A DNA stretch of 64,000 nucleotides from Ceratodon purpureus. Lineage: Eukaryota > Streptophyta > Bryopsida > Pseudoditrichales > Ditrichaceae. The stretch spans positions 6,081,909-6,145,908 of the forward strand of contig CM026427.1 of the NCBI GenBank assembly GCA_014871385.1, read 5' to 3'. The notes under the pieces are model-generated. The model did not search any database. It saw only the letters and a program-made list of their open reading frames with translations, and had not been told where the DNA came from. The position numbers were made by a program, and so were the translations under genes. Within the stretch, counting starts at the first letter, position 1, and every line of letters begins with the position of its first letter. This document shows, piece after piece, positions 22,571 to 35,235 of this stretch.

Positions 22571-25009
22571 ATGGCGCTCGAGAATGTGGTGCAAAAAGCG
22601 AAGGAGGCTTCACAGGATGTTAACCCGAAGAAATATAGCATGTTTCTTGCCAGCAAGCCGGTAGACGGTGACCGCAAGTGGTTGGATGTTACAAACAAAT
22701 ATACGAATGATGTTGGTATGTGTATATACCTCTTTATCAATTAACCAGTTTTGTTTACAGATTTTCTGACCATATCTTAATGTGCAGTTTCAATTTTTTT
22801 CTTATACATGCGATTTTACTTCTGCAATGTGACTGATGCAGCTGCGAAAGTGCCACTTGCAACACACAAGGACATAGATGAAGCAATTGATGCAGCCGTT
22901 GCTGCAGCTCCTGCCATGGCAGCCATGGGTGCATATGAACGTAAAGAGGTTCTTACGAAGGTTAGTGTTTGCGTGAATTCTTAAACTCAAGTACTTGCAA
23001 ATTCAGTTCGCTTGTAAGTACAGTGAGAATTTTAAATGACTAAAATTCGATGATCGTTTATATTGGTTGCAGGTAGTGGCAGAGCTGAAAGAGCGAGCTG
23101 AGGAAATCGCACAGATTTTGACAATGGAGTCTGGGAAGCCTATCAAAGATGCTAGAGGTGAAGTCACGCGCACAATTGATACTTTCCAAGTTGCAGCTGA
23201 AGAGAGTACCCGCATTTATGGCGAACACATCCCTCTTGATATTTCTGCACGAAACAAAGGACTTCAGGTAAGAGTTTATGCTATTACAGGGTTTGGTGCT
23301 CATCGCTCGGCTTACTGTTACGCTCTCACCACTAATTTAAATTCTATATTGTAAAACCGAAAATGCTGGATAACTTCTAATTAGCCTCATTGAAATGTGG
23401 TTGTGGTATTACAGGGACTTGTGAAGAAGTTTCCAATCGGCCCTGTGTCCATGGTTAGCCCATGGAATTTCCCACTCAACCTTGTAGCACACAAGGTGGC
23501 ACCAGCGATAGCAGTGGGGTGCCCTTTCGTGTTGAAGCCGGCAAGCAGAACGCCACTTTCAGCTCTCATTTTGGGAGATATATTGCACCGCATTGAGGAA
23601 TTGCCTCAGGGGGCATTCTCTGTTCTCCCTGTTGGACGAGAGGATGCTGACATGTTTACGGTTGATGAGCGGTTCAAGCTCCTCACATTCACTGGCTCAG
23701 GGCCAATTGGATGGGGCATGAAGGCTCGCGCCGGCAAGAAAAAGGTACATAACCTTCCGAGCCTTGAGCTAGTAGTGTTTTAACTTTTTAGCTTTCTTCA
23801 ACTATCTTGTGTTATTTCGAGGAAAACTGATTTTTTATTGTCCTTTCAAACAGGTGGTAATGGAGTTGGGTGGTAATGCCCCATGTATAGTGGATGATCT
23901 TGTTCCAGACTTGGACTATACAATTCAGAGGTTGATCAACGGTGGGTTTTACCAAGGGGGTCAGTCATGTATCCACATGCAACGCCTGTATGTTCACGAG
24001 CGGCTCTATGATGAGGTGTGTTTTTGGCGAGGTTTTAATGTCGTGCTTAAGTTGAACTCTCCATTTCAATTAGGACAATCATTAGATAATATGGCAAGTA
24101 TTATGTATCAGTGCAGTTGCTTGTGTGAATAACCTTGATCTTGTGATCTTCAGGTCAAGGAGGCATTCGTTGCTGCAGTGAAGAAGCTGAAAATGGGAGA
24201 TCCTTTCCAGGAGGATACATACTTGGGGCCCATGATCTCAGAGTCTGCAGCCAAGGGCATTGAGGACTGGGTGAAAGAAGCAGTCGAAAAGGGTGGAAAG
24301 CTCCTCACAGGAGGAAACCGAAATGGTGCATTTGTGGAGCCAACAGTAATTGAGGATGTGCCAATGGAAGCCAATGCTCGAAAAGAAGAAATTTTCGGTC
24401 CTGTCGTCCTTCTGTACAAATACAGGTAAGCACATGTGGAGATTACATCTTTCCTGCACGATGATGGTATCACTTTCTGCTACTAGCGTTTAAGGTGTTG
24501 TTGGAGGTTCTGTAATTTGTAGAATGTGTCACCGAATTAACTTTCTGTATAATATTGCCAGTGATTTCAAGGAAGCCGTGAAGGAGTGCAACAACACACA
24601 ATACGGACTTCAATCGGGCATCTTCACCAAGGATTTGAATAAAGCTTTCTACGCTTTTGAACATATGGAGGTGAGCCCATGTTTAAACTTCGCTCCTCAG
24701 TTCAAACTGCTATGAAGGTGTACTGTTCTTATTGACAAGACCGAGTCTGTTGTAGGTACAGTTCTGGTCTTTTAGAAAGGAATTGTAAGATTCTGGAGGT
24801 TGATGTGGAATTAAAAACTTATGTTAAGAAAATGTTTGACTGTCCAGGTGGGAGGTGTGGTCCTCAACGACTCGCCATCTTTACGAGTCGACAGTCAGCC
24901 ATACGGTGGTCTCAAAGACTCCGGAATTCAGCGTGAGGGTGTGAAGTATGCCATGGAAGATATGCTCGAAACCAAAGTTCTCGTCATGCGCAACGTTGGA
25001 ATCTTGTAG
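22571..25009 (+). CDS. ALDH21: Aldehyde dehydrogenase family 21 (ALDH21)
   Basis: Eight exons (22571-22715, 22842-22960, 23073-23267, 23415-23744, 23854-24015, 24154-24425, 24562-24670, 24848-25009) join in phase into 497 aa, the normal ALDH length. ALDHs oxidise aldehydes to acids with NAD(P)+, here presumably in the cytosol because no transit peptide is seen. The catalytic nucleophile is C302 (GGQSCIHMQR) and the general base is E267 (VMELGGNAPC), the textbook positions. VSPWNFPLN and FTGSGPIGW mark the cofactor-binding fold. The sequence is unlike the plant GAPN (ALDH11) and betaine-aldehyde groups. Overall character matches ALDH21, first described from the desiccation-tolerant moss Syntrichia (Tortula) ruralis, where it is stress-induced. 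The physiological substrate is not known from sequence. Subfamily assignment is from memory, not alignment. Confidence 0.93.
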
Positions 25010-26912
25010 AGAACTAGTTCAGTAGCATACATGTACATAACCTTTTGTTATAATGCTCAACAGCACAGGCTTCCCCCAATACTTTGGCAAGGAGCAAAAC
25101 TTCGCTTCTCGAGCTAAAACCGTGCTGAGGTCCACAATACTTTGTGTAGTTATGACGAACCGTTACTGATACTCGAGGATCTGTAAAAAAAGGATGGATG
25201 AGGTTGAAGACAGTACACGGAATGGTTGTCTTCATGAAACGTAACTATTTCAATAAAAAAGTCCACTACGATTTGCAAACGCACAACATGTTTCCAGTAC
25301 CTTGAGTATCGATTTTTCACGTTTCACATTCACTGGTGGATAAACGACTTTGGCATGTTAACCTTCAAATTCTATTATTTCACTACGGCACGGCTCATCT
25401 TCAGCAACAGCGCAGTGATTCATCCGCACTCTTCTTCAAGTGAAACACACTGATGTGACTGTGGACCATACTATTTAGGCCCTAACACTTCTTGCTGGTC
25501 TTGTTACTTGTCCTGGTCCTCGGACTCCCCACTATCAGTGGGCAGCGACACATCGGAGGTGCCTTCAAGTTAGACAGGAACATGGCAGCTTAACTTGTTC
25601 GTATTATTCGTTTGCTTATGTCAAGTTCACATCGAGGAGTCTTGAGGGAGTTAAGTCTGAGATGAAGTACTTTGCGTGGATTGCACTCCAGCTGGGCTGA
25701 AGCTCAACACCATATTCATGGCTTCGGTTTGACGATTGCGGCATAGTTGCGTGGGAAACGTAGCGTTTGAATTCGGGTACGTAATTCGGAGCCTTCGTTT
25801 GTTTTAGTGAGTTTTGTATGCTTGAGTTTGATGGTATAAATTTGTAATAAATTTGTAATAAATCACATGCGAGATTTGGAGGTTTGAGATGCAGGTTATA
25901 GTTGCGATCAGTTGTTTAGGAGGTGGACTGCGTGCATTGATGCTCTTGTTGGTGATGGCGTAACGTAGACTCCATCTATCGAATAAATTTGGCAAAGCGA
26001 AGTGGAGTGGAGCTCAGAGGTCGCATTGCGGGCGACTTCACAAGCAATCAAGTGTAGTGTAGTGCAGTTTGGGCTGCGGAAACTGCATCGTGAAGCAATA
26101 TTCTGTTAATCACTAGGAGCCTGCTTGCATAGGCTTTAATTTTGATGATGCGCTTATGGGATTGTGGCTAATTTCTGCGAGTTAGTTCATGTCTTCGGTG
26201 TTTGGTAGCAATATTTTGTAGCCTGTTTTGTTTATGAATGAAATTTGCTCTTTGGAGGTTCAAGGATACTGCTGGATTCAAAGTTTATGAGCTGCATTAT
26301 GGATTGATTGACTTCTGCAGATGTCTGCACTGCGTGCTCGGAGTTCACAGAAGACCTATTTCGCTCGTTGTGGGCAGTAGCTTGGATCCAATCGGTTGAA
26401 GCCTCTTATTTGGATCAGGATCCGTGTTCTGATCCTGATCGCATTCTGCACAACCGATTGGGTACGTACTCCGTCGCTAGAGATTAAGAGTCTATCAATG
26501 TTTTCGCGTTTTAAAGAGTTGTACACCAGAATAGTGGCCTGCGATTCTTCGACAAAACTGATAATGTGTTTCGACAGAGCACATAATTTTCTTCCCTTTA
26601 ACTATTGCATCTGAAAAAACTTCGACATTGCCGATGGAGTGTGGTTTGAAGTAGATCAATTGTCTTCTAGCACGCTGAGACTATGCAAGGTCCTGCAAGC
26701 TCTTTCCATGATTTGTGACCATCTCTTAATTGGGGTGTCTCAGGGGATGTTCTGGAGGCGGGAGTTCACCAAGGGTGGATCATTGCCAATACTTCTGAAG
26801 AGGAACCAGAGGACTTCAGCTTCTTGGAGCTCACCCAGATTGTTAGATGTGCAGAAGATAGATTTTATTGTTCTGGTATCCGAACCTAAACACTGGCATT
26901 TTCATTCTCAAA
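25010..26912. other. ALDH21 3' region and ankyrin-gene upstream region
   Basis: The first few hundred bases are the ALDH21 3' untranslated region. The remainder is the promoter and 5' leader of the ankyrin gene and contains a 74-nt inverted repeat at 26388-26461. No other gene is visible. Confidence 0.4.
26388..26461. repeat. Nested inverted repeat (hairpin-forming)
   Basis: Outer arms CCAATCGGTTG (26388-26398) and CAACCGATTGG (26451-26461) are perfect complements. Inside them GGATCAGGATC and GATCCTGATC form a second pair. The element lies about 450 bp upstream of the ankyrin-gene start codon, in its promoter or leader. Confidence 0.8.
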
Positions 26913-29529
26913 ATGGAGGAGCCTAAGATGGATGCTGCAGGGCCGAGTGAAGTTGGTTCCATGCAACGAGTTTTGGAGGCCAAGCTCGAAACGGTAATGG
27001 ACATCGCTCCATTCAACATGTCGCCCCTTCACGTGGCAACAGCGAAAGGCGAAGTCGAAGTTGTGAAACTGATCATGAACAAGGGCGACCCAGTCGAGCT
27101 CTCCAGCAGAGATGACCTGCACCGGACGCCCCTCCATCTCGCGGCCTACAACGACCACGCAGAGGTTGTGAAGATGATTCTGTCGAAGTTGGAGGAAGGG
27201 CATGTGGATGTCAATGCGCCCGCCATGTTTGGCATCACCCCGCTGCATCTCTCCATCATGCGGCGCTCCCTTTCTGTCGCCGAGGTTCTCATCTCCACGC
27301 AACTGGTCGACAAAATGGCACAAACCGAGGAGCTCTTGAGCGTTCTCCACATGGCGGCTGATGTCGGGCAGGACAACATCATCACCCTTTTGGCACAAAC
27401 GCTAGCGGAGTCCGAGGTCGGCAAATTGATGAGTGCCGGCATGGTGGATCGGATCCAGAGAACCCCGTTACACTACGCCGCCCGTGCTGGACATCTGGAC
27501 GTCGTCCGCCTCTTTCTTCAGCAACCATTTTACGAGTATCTCGACGTCAACGCCAAAGACGCAGATGGGTTGACGCCTTTGCATCTCGCAGCTCGGGTGG
27601 GTCACACCGGCGTGGTAGCTGAGCTTCTCAAGTGCGCGAACCTCTCTGTGAACGCCAAGGCACGTAACCAAAACACGCAGGCAAGTGTTGTTGCACCCAC
27701 AGATTTGGAGCTGGAGTATTTGCCCAGGCCATCCCTCGCGGACTCGAGAGTCGAGACAAGCAACGGCTTCACTGCCCTGCACCTGGCGGCGCGTGAGGGC
27801 CACAAAGGGGTTGTTACCAGGCTTCTGCGTTGCGCTTCCATTCTCGTGAACGAGGAAGATGCGGATGGGCTGACCCCGTTGCACTACGCGTGCATGTCTG
27901 GTCAAGCGGAGGTCGTGAAGATACTTCTGGAGAATTCGAAACGGAATGTGAACGCTGAGGCGAAAGATAAGTCTACGCCCTTGCACTTAGGTGTGAAGAA
28001 TGGCCATATTCCAACCGTTATCGAGCTCTTACGCCAGGTAAATTATCTCTACATAGACATGCACGATACTTGTCTGTGAAGCTCGAATAGGAACTGTTAC
28101 ATATTGGCAAGATCACAAGCTATACGTTGAAGTGAAAATGAAACTTCAACCAGTTTGGAGGCTGCGTGTTTGAAAAAGGTAGCAGTACTACATCTAGTTC
28201 TGGGCGGAGTGTACTTAGTATTTCCATTGATAGTGATCCATTTGCTTGCAGAGGGACATCAATTGCAACTGTGAGGATGGAACCGGTTCAACAGTGCTCG
28301 ACATAGCCGAGAGGGAAGGCCACATAAATCTCGTGTGGCTGCTTCTTGAGCATCCAGTGGAAGTGCGAAAGGACCCAGGAGCAGAGCACCTATACAGCAA
28401 GCAGCTGGAGCTTGCAGCTAAAGAGCGGCACGAGGACATTGTGAGGTTACTCTTCCAGAGAATCTCAGACGAGGTTGCATTTCCAGACGGTGCACAATAC
28501 CAATACGGCCAGCATTTGCTACACTGGGCAGCGGACATGGGCTACAAGCAATTGACTCGCCTTCTTCTCGAGTGGGGATCCCCTCACGACGTCAATGTAC
28601 GAGACTCTCTAAGTAACACACCCCTCCACTATGCTGCCCAGAAGGGGCATATTGATATTGTCCGGATGCTGCTTGGCCACTCCGATGTAGACATCAACGC
28701 TGAAAACATTCGCAAGGAAACGCCTCTGCACTTGGCTGCTAGGGAGGGGCAATACCAAGTGGTGAAGGAGCTGAGCTTGGAGACAACCGGCCGGTTACGC
28801 GCCACCGAAGAGGATAAGTATGACAGAACTGCGTTGCAGTTGGCGGTTGAGAACAGACACAAGGATATTCAGAAGCTTCTTCTGGAGCGACCTGATGTTC
28901 AAGAGTATGTCAATGGGCTCTACCGGGACAGACAAGTGTATGTGGATGCAGCAAATGCCATACTTGTGGGCTCGTCCTTGATTGCCAGTGTAACTTTCGC
29001 AGCATGGCTGCAACCTCCTTTGGGATATGCTCAATATGTGGGCGGGGTGCCGGGTGCTGCGCAGCCGAGTGGGAACTATGAAGTGTATGCAGATTTGCAG
29101 CAACATCCTAGTCTTGAGGTTTTCTGGATTTTCAACACTTTGTCCTTCTTCTTCTCCATAGCCACCGTGATGGCAGGTGCGGGAGGGGTGTTGCCCATGC
29201 GGGAGAGGTTTATCAAAGATGCGGTGCAGAAGGTGAGGAGAGCGCTTCTGTGGACTGCTCTTCTTCTGGCAGGCTCGGTGATCTTTGTGTTAGGTGCCTT
29301 TGCCACAGCTGGCTACGTTGTTCTTCCTCCGATTCCGAAGTACAGGAATGACATGATCATCACTATTGTGCTTGGTGGATCAGTATGTGCCGTTGCTCTG
29401 GGTGTGTTCCTTCTTAATCTGTACCAGTTGCTACCTGAATGGTGGAGGAGCAACGTTGATCACAGATGTGTGCTCAAGTGGAGGGAACTTTGGATTAGGA
29501 ATTCAGATACAAAATCGAAGCGCCGATGA
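26913..29529 (+). CDS. Ankyrin-repeat membrane protein with PGG domain
   Basis: Two exons (26913-28037 and 28252-29529) in phase 0 give 800 aa. Ten or so ankyrin repeats fill residues about 30-590, several with the canonical TPLHLAAxxGHxxVVxxLL pattern. A PGG domain follows at about 605-635 (YVDAANAILVGSSLIASVTF), and three further hydrophobic segments end near residue 785. This is the plant ACD6/ITN1 architecture: a cytosolic ankyrin platform anchored by four membrane spans. Members act in salicylic-acid, salt and defence signalling; the role of this one is not inferable. The repeat array is interrupted by an insert near residues 260-285. I chose the ATG at 26913; a frame extension upstream to 26868 begins with TTG and is not a credible start. 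Confidence 0.9.
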
Positions 29530-30266
29530 AAATTCAATTGAAGAATGTTAACACTCTTGTACAGGCAAACCCAGGTTCATTGATTGCTTTGCTGGCTCTC
29601 ACAGTTGGGCCTGGTTGGATATTCCAACGCACACGGCGTTCCATTGAACGCCAGCTTCGTTTCAAGGGAAGAAGATTGAATTTTTTAATGTGTCAGGTAC
29701 CAGGTCGTTCTTCCTATCTTTGTGGACAACTTGGGAATTAGTGTCTGATTTGTTGCAATTGGTTGGCTACGTTTTTACTGACAAAATATAAAATATGTTT
29801 ACTGCAGATTCCAGGATTTGAAGACTCTTCAGCCTCGTGAATATTGCTTGTAAGGTTTTTGCCTCTTTGAGAGGTATTAGGCTCCCTAAGATACTGTGTT
29901 CTTTTGCGACACAAAAACATGTTGAATGGTGTGTCACCCAGAAATAAAAGAAGAGTGTTTTCACAATTCTCCATCTCTTCACAAAAGATATATAATGGAA
30001 TTCGGCTCAAGTCTGAACCTTTGAATCCTTGATAGGTAAATGTTCATCCTTCTTTTTGAGTTTTGAAAAGGAGTTCCAAAGTATCAAAATTACAATGTCA
30101 ATCTGGGTCCCAGATCGGAGCGAGGAGATTAACTGTAGGCACTACGAGAAGTTCCCATCTGGTCCTGTTCAATCTGGATTCTGCATATGCAAAAGATGAT
30201 GTTGCAGCACGATGTGCTCTTTAAGTCCTTCTCTGACCTGATGGTTCAATTGGTACCATGCCTATC
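29530..30266. other. Convergent 3' region
   Basis: The 3' untranslated regions of the ankyrin gene and of the minus-strand plastid protein. Minor open frames are not supported. Confidence 0.4.
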
Positions 30267-32179
30267 CTACTGCAGCTTAGCATCTTCAGTTGTGTCCAGG
30301 CCCCAGCAATAAGCAACCAAACCAACATAAGGCAGAAACCTCAACTTGGCAACGAGCTCCTTGCTCTCGGGCCGGATATTGTCAAGATTGTCGCCTATCA
30401 ACCACGGCTGAAACACCGTGTAACAGCACAAGTCCCAAATGAAAGCATAGGTGGGACGGTCTTTCGAAACTGTGTCAATCCAATAGCTCCATCGCTCTGC
30501 CAAATCTCCAAATCCTTCTGTCGGCCTTCCAATGACAAACCACACAATTGACAACAAACCTACTGCAGCTCCGGTCACCGCAACTACACGCGCACCATTC
30601 GTAAAAGATCGTTGCAACCCACTTGCGGGCTGCAGGAGTGAATTACGAGGTGAATCAGGACTTTTGTTCAACCGAATTGCCATGTATGGGATAAGAAAAG
30701 CTGCAATACAAGTACACAAAACACGGTAGCTCTTAGTCTTGTGGAATTAGAACCATGTTGAGAACACCATGATAAGTTTGAATGGCTGAAAACTTTCAAA
30801 AGAAAATTAGCTAAATTCACTTACTGTTAGTTAGAAACATGGACGCTAGCCAGAACACATCCAGAGACCAAGGGAAGCGATCCCGCTTCCGATCTGTAAA
30901 GATGAGTGGCGCAAAAAGGAGCGCCCACCCCAGAACGAAGTTGAATAATGCCTCATCAGCCTGCAATCAACACTCCTACAAGTAAACCACGGCACTAGCA
31001 GAATGCACAATACGTGCTTGTGAAGTTACAGTACCGATGCACAACAACAATTCAGCTTAAAGTATAAAGAAAGAACTGTCTTGAAATTAATAACAAGACA
31101 GAGACGCTTCATCGACTACCGTTCTAGTAACTTTCTGGTGTTAGAATTTCTAGGGCAACATTGACATTGTTGAAAGGACGAGGCGCTTACAGGATGGACA
31201 ACAGCAGCCTCCAGGAGATGAAAGCCTACTGCTCTGCCCAAACGAGACAAATACGCACTGTGAGTTTAAGAAAAACCACTTTGAAAAACCTGTTCTATAA
31301 GACTAATATTTCAACTGGATTGCGATAATTTTCCTAACTATTGAGTTTAGCACATGAAGACATGGCATGAAGGAGTCACGTACAGATGTTAGCCAGCGGC
31401 AGGACGTAAAAGAAGTTGAACGAGAGATTGAGAACTCCTGTAATAGTAGCTTGTGAAATGGCCCACACTGGATCTCCCTGCAAACCAACAGCCCGACACG
31501 TTCTGCGAGTCAATGCCAAGCTCATTTTCCTTCCACGGTCGAATCCTTGTTTCATTAATCCTACAGCTTGAACTTGCACAACTAAAGCTCTTCTCGGTTC
31601 TCAATCTGGGACACTGGGAATCACTCGAGGTTGCTTCGGATCATAATTCACAATCCCATTAACCCTAACACAGATTGCATAGGTGCCCTGCGAATGAGCA
31701 TATCCTCAGTCCCCAGCTCGAATTTCCACAACTGTCCTGCTCCAAGCTCGAGCCATAGATTCAGTGCGCATTGTACCGAGAGGCAGAGGAACCGAAGAGG
31801 GACTTACCGGAGCGTATGGCAGCAGGAAGAGATAGGACGTGTAGACAGCGGCCATGACCCATAATGCGACCTGCTTCACGCTCCTCACAGGATCGTCCAT
31901 CTCTGGCACCTCCCCGCCGTCTCCTTCCTTCTGCGTGTCCACCTTCACCCTGCACAGTACCACTCCCCTACCACCCTCCTGGCGCGCCCACCTGAGCTCC
32001 TCGCCTCGCTGGAATCTCATCAGCTCAAAGCTCGAAACGTTCAATGTCTGTGACCCATGTCTCCGAAGTCCGGTGAGAGACACTCCGCATGGACCGATGG
32101 CCTTGCGAGGCTTCGACAAGGAAATTCTGGAGCTTGAGAGGTGGGAGAGACCACGTTGGGTCAAGAGGCTGGAGGCCAT
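30267..32179 (-). CDS. Plastid-targeted multi-pass membrane protein, unknown function
   Basis: Five exons (32179-31808, 31477-31380, 31257-31191, 30960-30825, 30700-30267) join in phase into 368 aa. The first about 70 residues are rich in Ser, Arg and Leu with few acids (MASSLLTQRG, SSSRISLSKPRK), a typical chloroplast transit peptide. Hydrophobic segments follow: ALWVMAAVYTSYLFLLPYAP, NLSFNFFYVLPLAN, ALFNFVLGWALLFAPLIF, FWLASMFLTNTFLIPYMAI, AVTGAAVGLLSIVWFVIG and a C-terminal FLPYVGLVAYCWGL. Short conserved-looking loops are FTDRKRDRFPW and TYAFIWDLCCYTVFQPWLIG. It resembles uncharacterised cyanobacterial/plastid membrane proteins, but I cannot name a family. Exon 2 uses the TAC/GTGACT donor; the GTACGT four bases downstream in the transcript breaks the frame. 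Confidence 0.8.
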
Positions 32180-32758
32180 GGCTGCAATGAGGACAACAAT
32201 GGAATCATGCAGCAACAAGAGCAACAAGTGTGCGCATGTGCACTTGGGCAAGTGCGGTAATCGCAGCAGGTGGCGGCTTTTGAGCCTTTTGGCCCTTTTT
32301 GGTGGCTTTCTCTCTCGACAACGTTGCGAGAGTGTGAGCCATTGTAACTTGGAAGGGTGGATAAGGATGGATGAGGTCGCAATGCGAAGTGAACAAGTTG
32401 CCCATAGATTTGCATGACTCTTGAGACCAGGATGAGTGAAACAGTTTCATAATATATGTGCCTTGATTGTCTATGGTCATGCCTTTGGATGACTCATTCA
32501 AGTAAACATAAAATCTGTACAACTGAATGTCAATCGGCATGTGTTTCCGAAACGAAACATTCCTCGTACGTCAAACTGCCTTTGCAAGTCCAGCACGATG
32601 TTCCATTTCCCATGATAGGTGGGCTGGATCAACCTCTAAAACTCCGTAAACTTTGAGCTACTCATGTATTCCGACAGTCAGGGAATGAGATGCGAAGCGG
32701 AAAAATGTTTGTGAATGGTGTCTAGTGTCAGGTGAGAAATATAAATTTCGACAATGGT
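32180..32758 (-). other. Promoter of the plastid membrane protein and TAF7 3' end
   Basis: The 579 bp between two tandem minus-strand genes hold the TAF7 3' untranslated region and the promoter of the plastid protein. Reading frames upstream of the chosen ATG (for example the run of Leu codons before 32179) extend the downstream gene but begin further from the transit-peptide consensus. Confidence 0.4.
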
Positions 32759-35235
32759 TCAATCATCCTCGTCGTCCTCGTCCATAAGGTCATCGAAATC
32801 ATCGTCACCGTCGCCATCTCCATCACCCCCAGCTTCATCAGCAACTGCAGCAGTGCCCGCGGCAGCTGCAGCTTTTGACTTCTTGGAAGCAGCAGTGGTG
32901 TGAGGAGCGGGTTCTTCATCCTCATCATCTGCATCTTGTTCAACAACCTCGACATGTGGTTCCCAGTCAAGGATCGCTGCAACTAATTCTTGCTATTGGA
33001 AATAATTGACAACTGGAACTCCACAAGAATTGGTCGAAGGGAAGAGGTTTCAAAGAAACTTGGAAAATGTGAATATAGTACGAAAAAGCAGTTTCCTGTA
33101 ACAAAACAAACCAGGGCAAGCCAATTTGGAAGACTCTAATGGAAAGGATATCGACATCTCGAGCAGTTCCACCAGCCATAATACTTTGAAGATCGTTCTC
33201 CACTTGTTGAACCAAGTCTGGCTGTATCCGAGAAGTCACCAAAACACAGAGTGAGCTCAAGCATGTCATTAAATGAGCTAAACTTCAAAGAGTGATGAAT
33301 CCATCTAAGAATCACAGAGTGAGGCTGAAGGAGATAACTGGACATCGAAACACTTTCTTAGGCTCTCCTGTTCACTGGAAAAGGAAGATTGGAGCTCCTG
33401 AAACGGGCGAAACTTCAAACAGTAATGACCCCAGGTGGGATAAAGAGAAGGCGACCGGGCATCTGAAATCTGTCTCAGGACATTCTCTAACTTGAAAAAA
33501 GGATGACAGGAGCTCACTACGTTCAAAACAGGTTTCCAGGATATCCTTGATTCTTTGACACCAAACTGGAGAAGACATTCTCTAAGCCTTTCGGATGACG
33601 ACACTTGCAACTTCTTGGCGACAGGTTAAACCGGAACCGTGAGTATTCAAGGGCTTCGTCTTCAATGAAGAATGTTCTCTATTATCTTACCATAATTATC
33701 ACGCTGGCTTCCAGGAAATCGAACTCTGATTCCTCTTCCCGTCCCTTACGTTCATTCTGTATGGCATCTCATATATATACGATAAAGTGTTTGTAGATTA
33801 AAGTGGACGATTAGGAATCAAGCTCTACAAATTTAGCCTTCAATTAGAGTCATTGAGATAAATATGTTCAAATCGAGTTCGAAGAGGCTCTAGAGCTTGC
33901 AACATCTTTCAGGTTACTCCTTAAAAGGTCCCTGGGAAGTAAAGTCTACCAGTAGTTGTTAGTCTTGGGCAGGTCATGGGAAGTTGAAGTTTAGTCCAGA
34001 ACGTCAGGTTGGTCGAGATGATAATGCAAAACAACACATCGAGGACCATCAATACAACCAGGTACAAAAGGCTTCTAATACAAAAAGGTCGAAACTTACA
34101 TTGAGATCAGGTTCGCGACGGAAACGACGCCGCCTAGCATCACGCATGGCTGGAGTCAAACCATGCTTGTATTCTGGACCTTCAGGAGCTGCCTCCCCTT
34201 CTTCCTGAACCAGAATCATCTGCAGCCATGGTGCGAATTTATGTGAATATCTCGAAACCCAATCCTAGTAAAGAGCCATACACATCTCACGCTCACAAAA
34301 AGAAAGCCTAGCAAACTAAGCAACCGTATGAGCTCCCGGCGTGAAAGCCATGTTCTCTTAAACAAGGTTCAAGTTCATGACACCAACAACCGAGAAGACG
34401 GGCATCATAAAATAGTCATACTCTCTATTGGAAGTGACATGATCTCGGTTGCAACCGGCACATGATTCTCAAAGCAGCAGGCGCACAACGGAATCGAGGC
34501 AGAACCTGCCCAATGTCCGCTGTCTTGATCAACACATTATCATCGTACGTCTTGTACGACTCAAGAACGCAAGGCATATCCACCAACGATGCCGGAAATT
34601 TGTCCTGTCCTATCGTGAACATCCCCGATCTCGCATCTGCACAGGAACAGCCTCGCAAACGTTCAGCTCATACACTCGCCACCATCTCTCCTCATGCGTA
34701 CACACATAACCTCCTCATTAACTCAAACCTCAATTCAACGCCCTGCCTCAGCAACATCTAGTTCCCCAGAAACGCATATCAATCACCTTCCAGAAGACAA
34801 AAACCCTGGCTAATCTAACTTTCACATACCCAAACTCATCTAACCGAATTCTCAATCAACGAACTCCTTACACCATCTGTTGCAATGAGCGCCAAGCCTA
34901 CACTCGGCTTCGAACCACAAGACACATAAACCCAAACCAAAAGCTAATCTACTAGACATGATCTCTGCTTCGGATGCGCTAGCAATCTAGATTACCTCCT
35001 TCCTAATCCCAGAAACACACATCGAAACACTAAACTCCACACCTCAAATCCACACACATCCGAACAACTTCGCGCCTCTCCATCCACCGCGAGATCACAC
35101 AACTGGTAACGCAATTCACTAACCTCGAAACGCAAGGTCAAGAGCGTCTTCCACCGCGCTAGGATCCTCACTCAGAAGCTTGTCTAGGCGCTCCGCAACC
35201 GATGGCGGCACCCGAAGAATGAAATGCTCCTCCAT
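32759..35235 (-). CDS. TAF7: TFIID subunit TAF7
   Basis: Five exons (35235-35124, 34636-34506, 34219-34100, 33221-33156, 32992-32759) give 220 aa. TAF7 is a subunit of the general transcription factor TFIID and a checkpoint on TAF1 during Pol II initiation. The TAFII55 domain spans residues about 1-140: MEEHFILRVPPSVAERLDKL, PASLVDMPCVLESYKTYDD, IKTADIGQMILVQEEGE and YKHGLTPAMRDARRRRFRRE. The C-terminus is acidic (GDGDGDDDFDDLMDEDDEDD), as in plant TAF7. The boundary between exons 4 and 5 is ambiguous. A weak GT donor (GAT/GTCGAT) with acceptor AATAG at 32993 keeps the frame. A perfect U12-type donor word ATATCCTTT overlaps it at 33151. The start codon is 429 bp from that of the divergent RPB10 gene. 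Confidence 0.9.

Noticed and set aside
22571..25009. Non-phosphorylating GAPDH (GAPN, ALDH11) identity for the ALDH gene
   Set aside because: My first impression, but the active-site and C-terminal motifs (GGQSCIHMQR, EEIFGPVVLLYKY) differ from plant GAPN and fit ALDH21 better.
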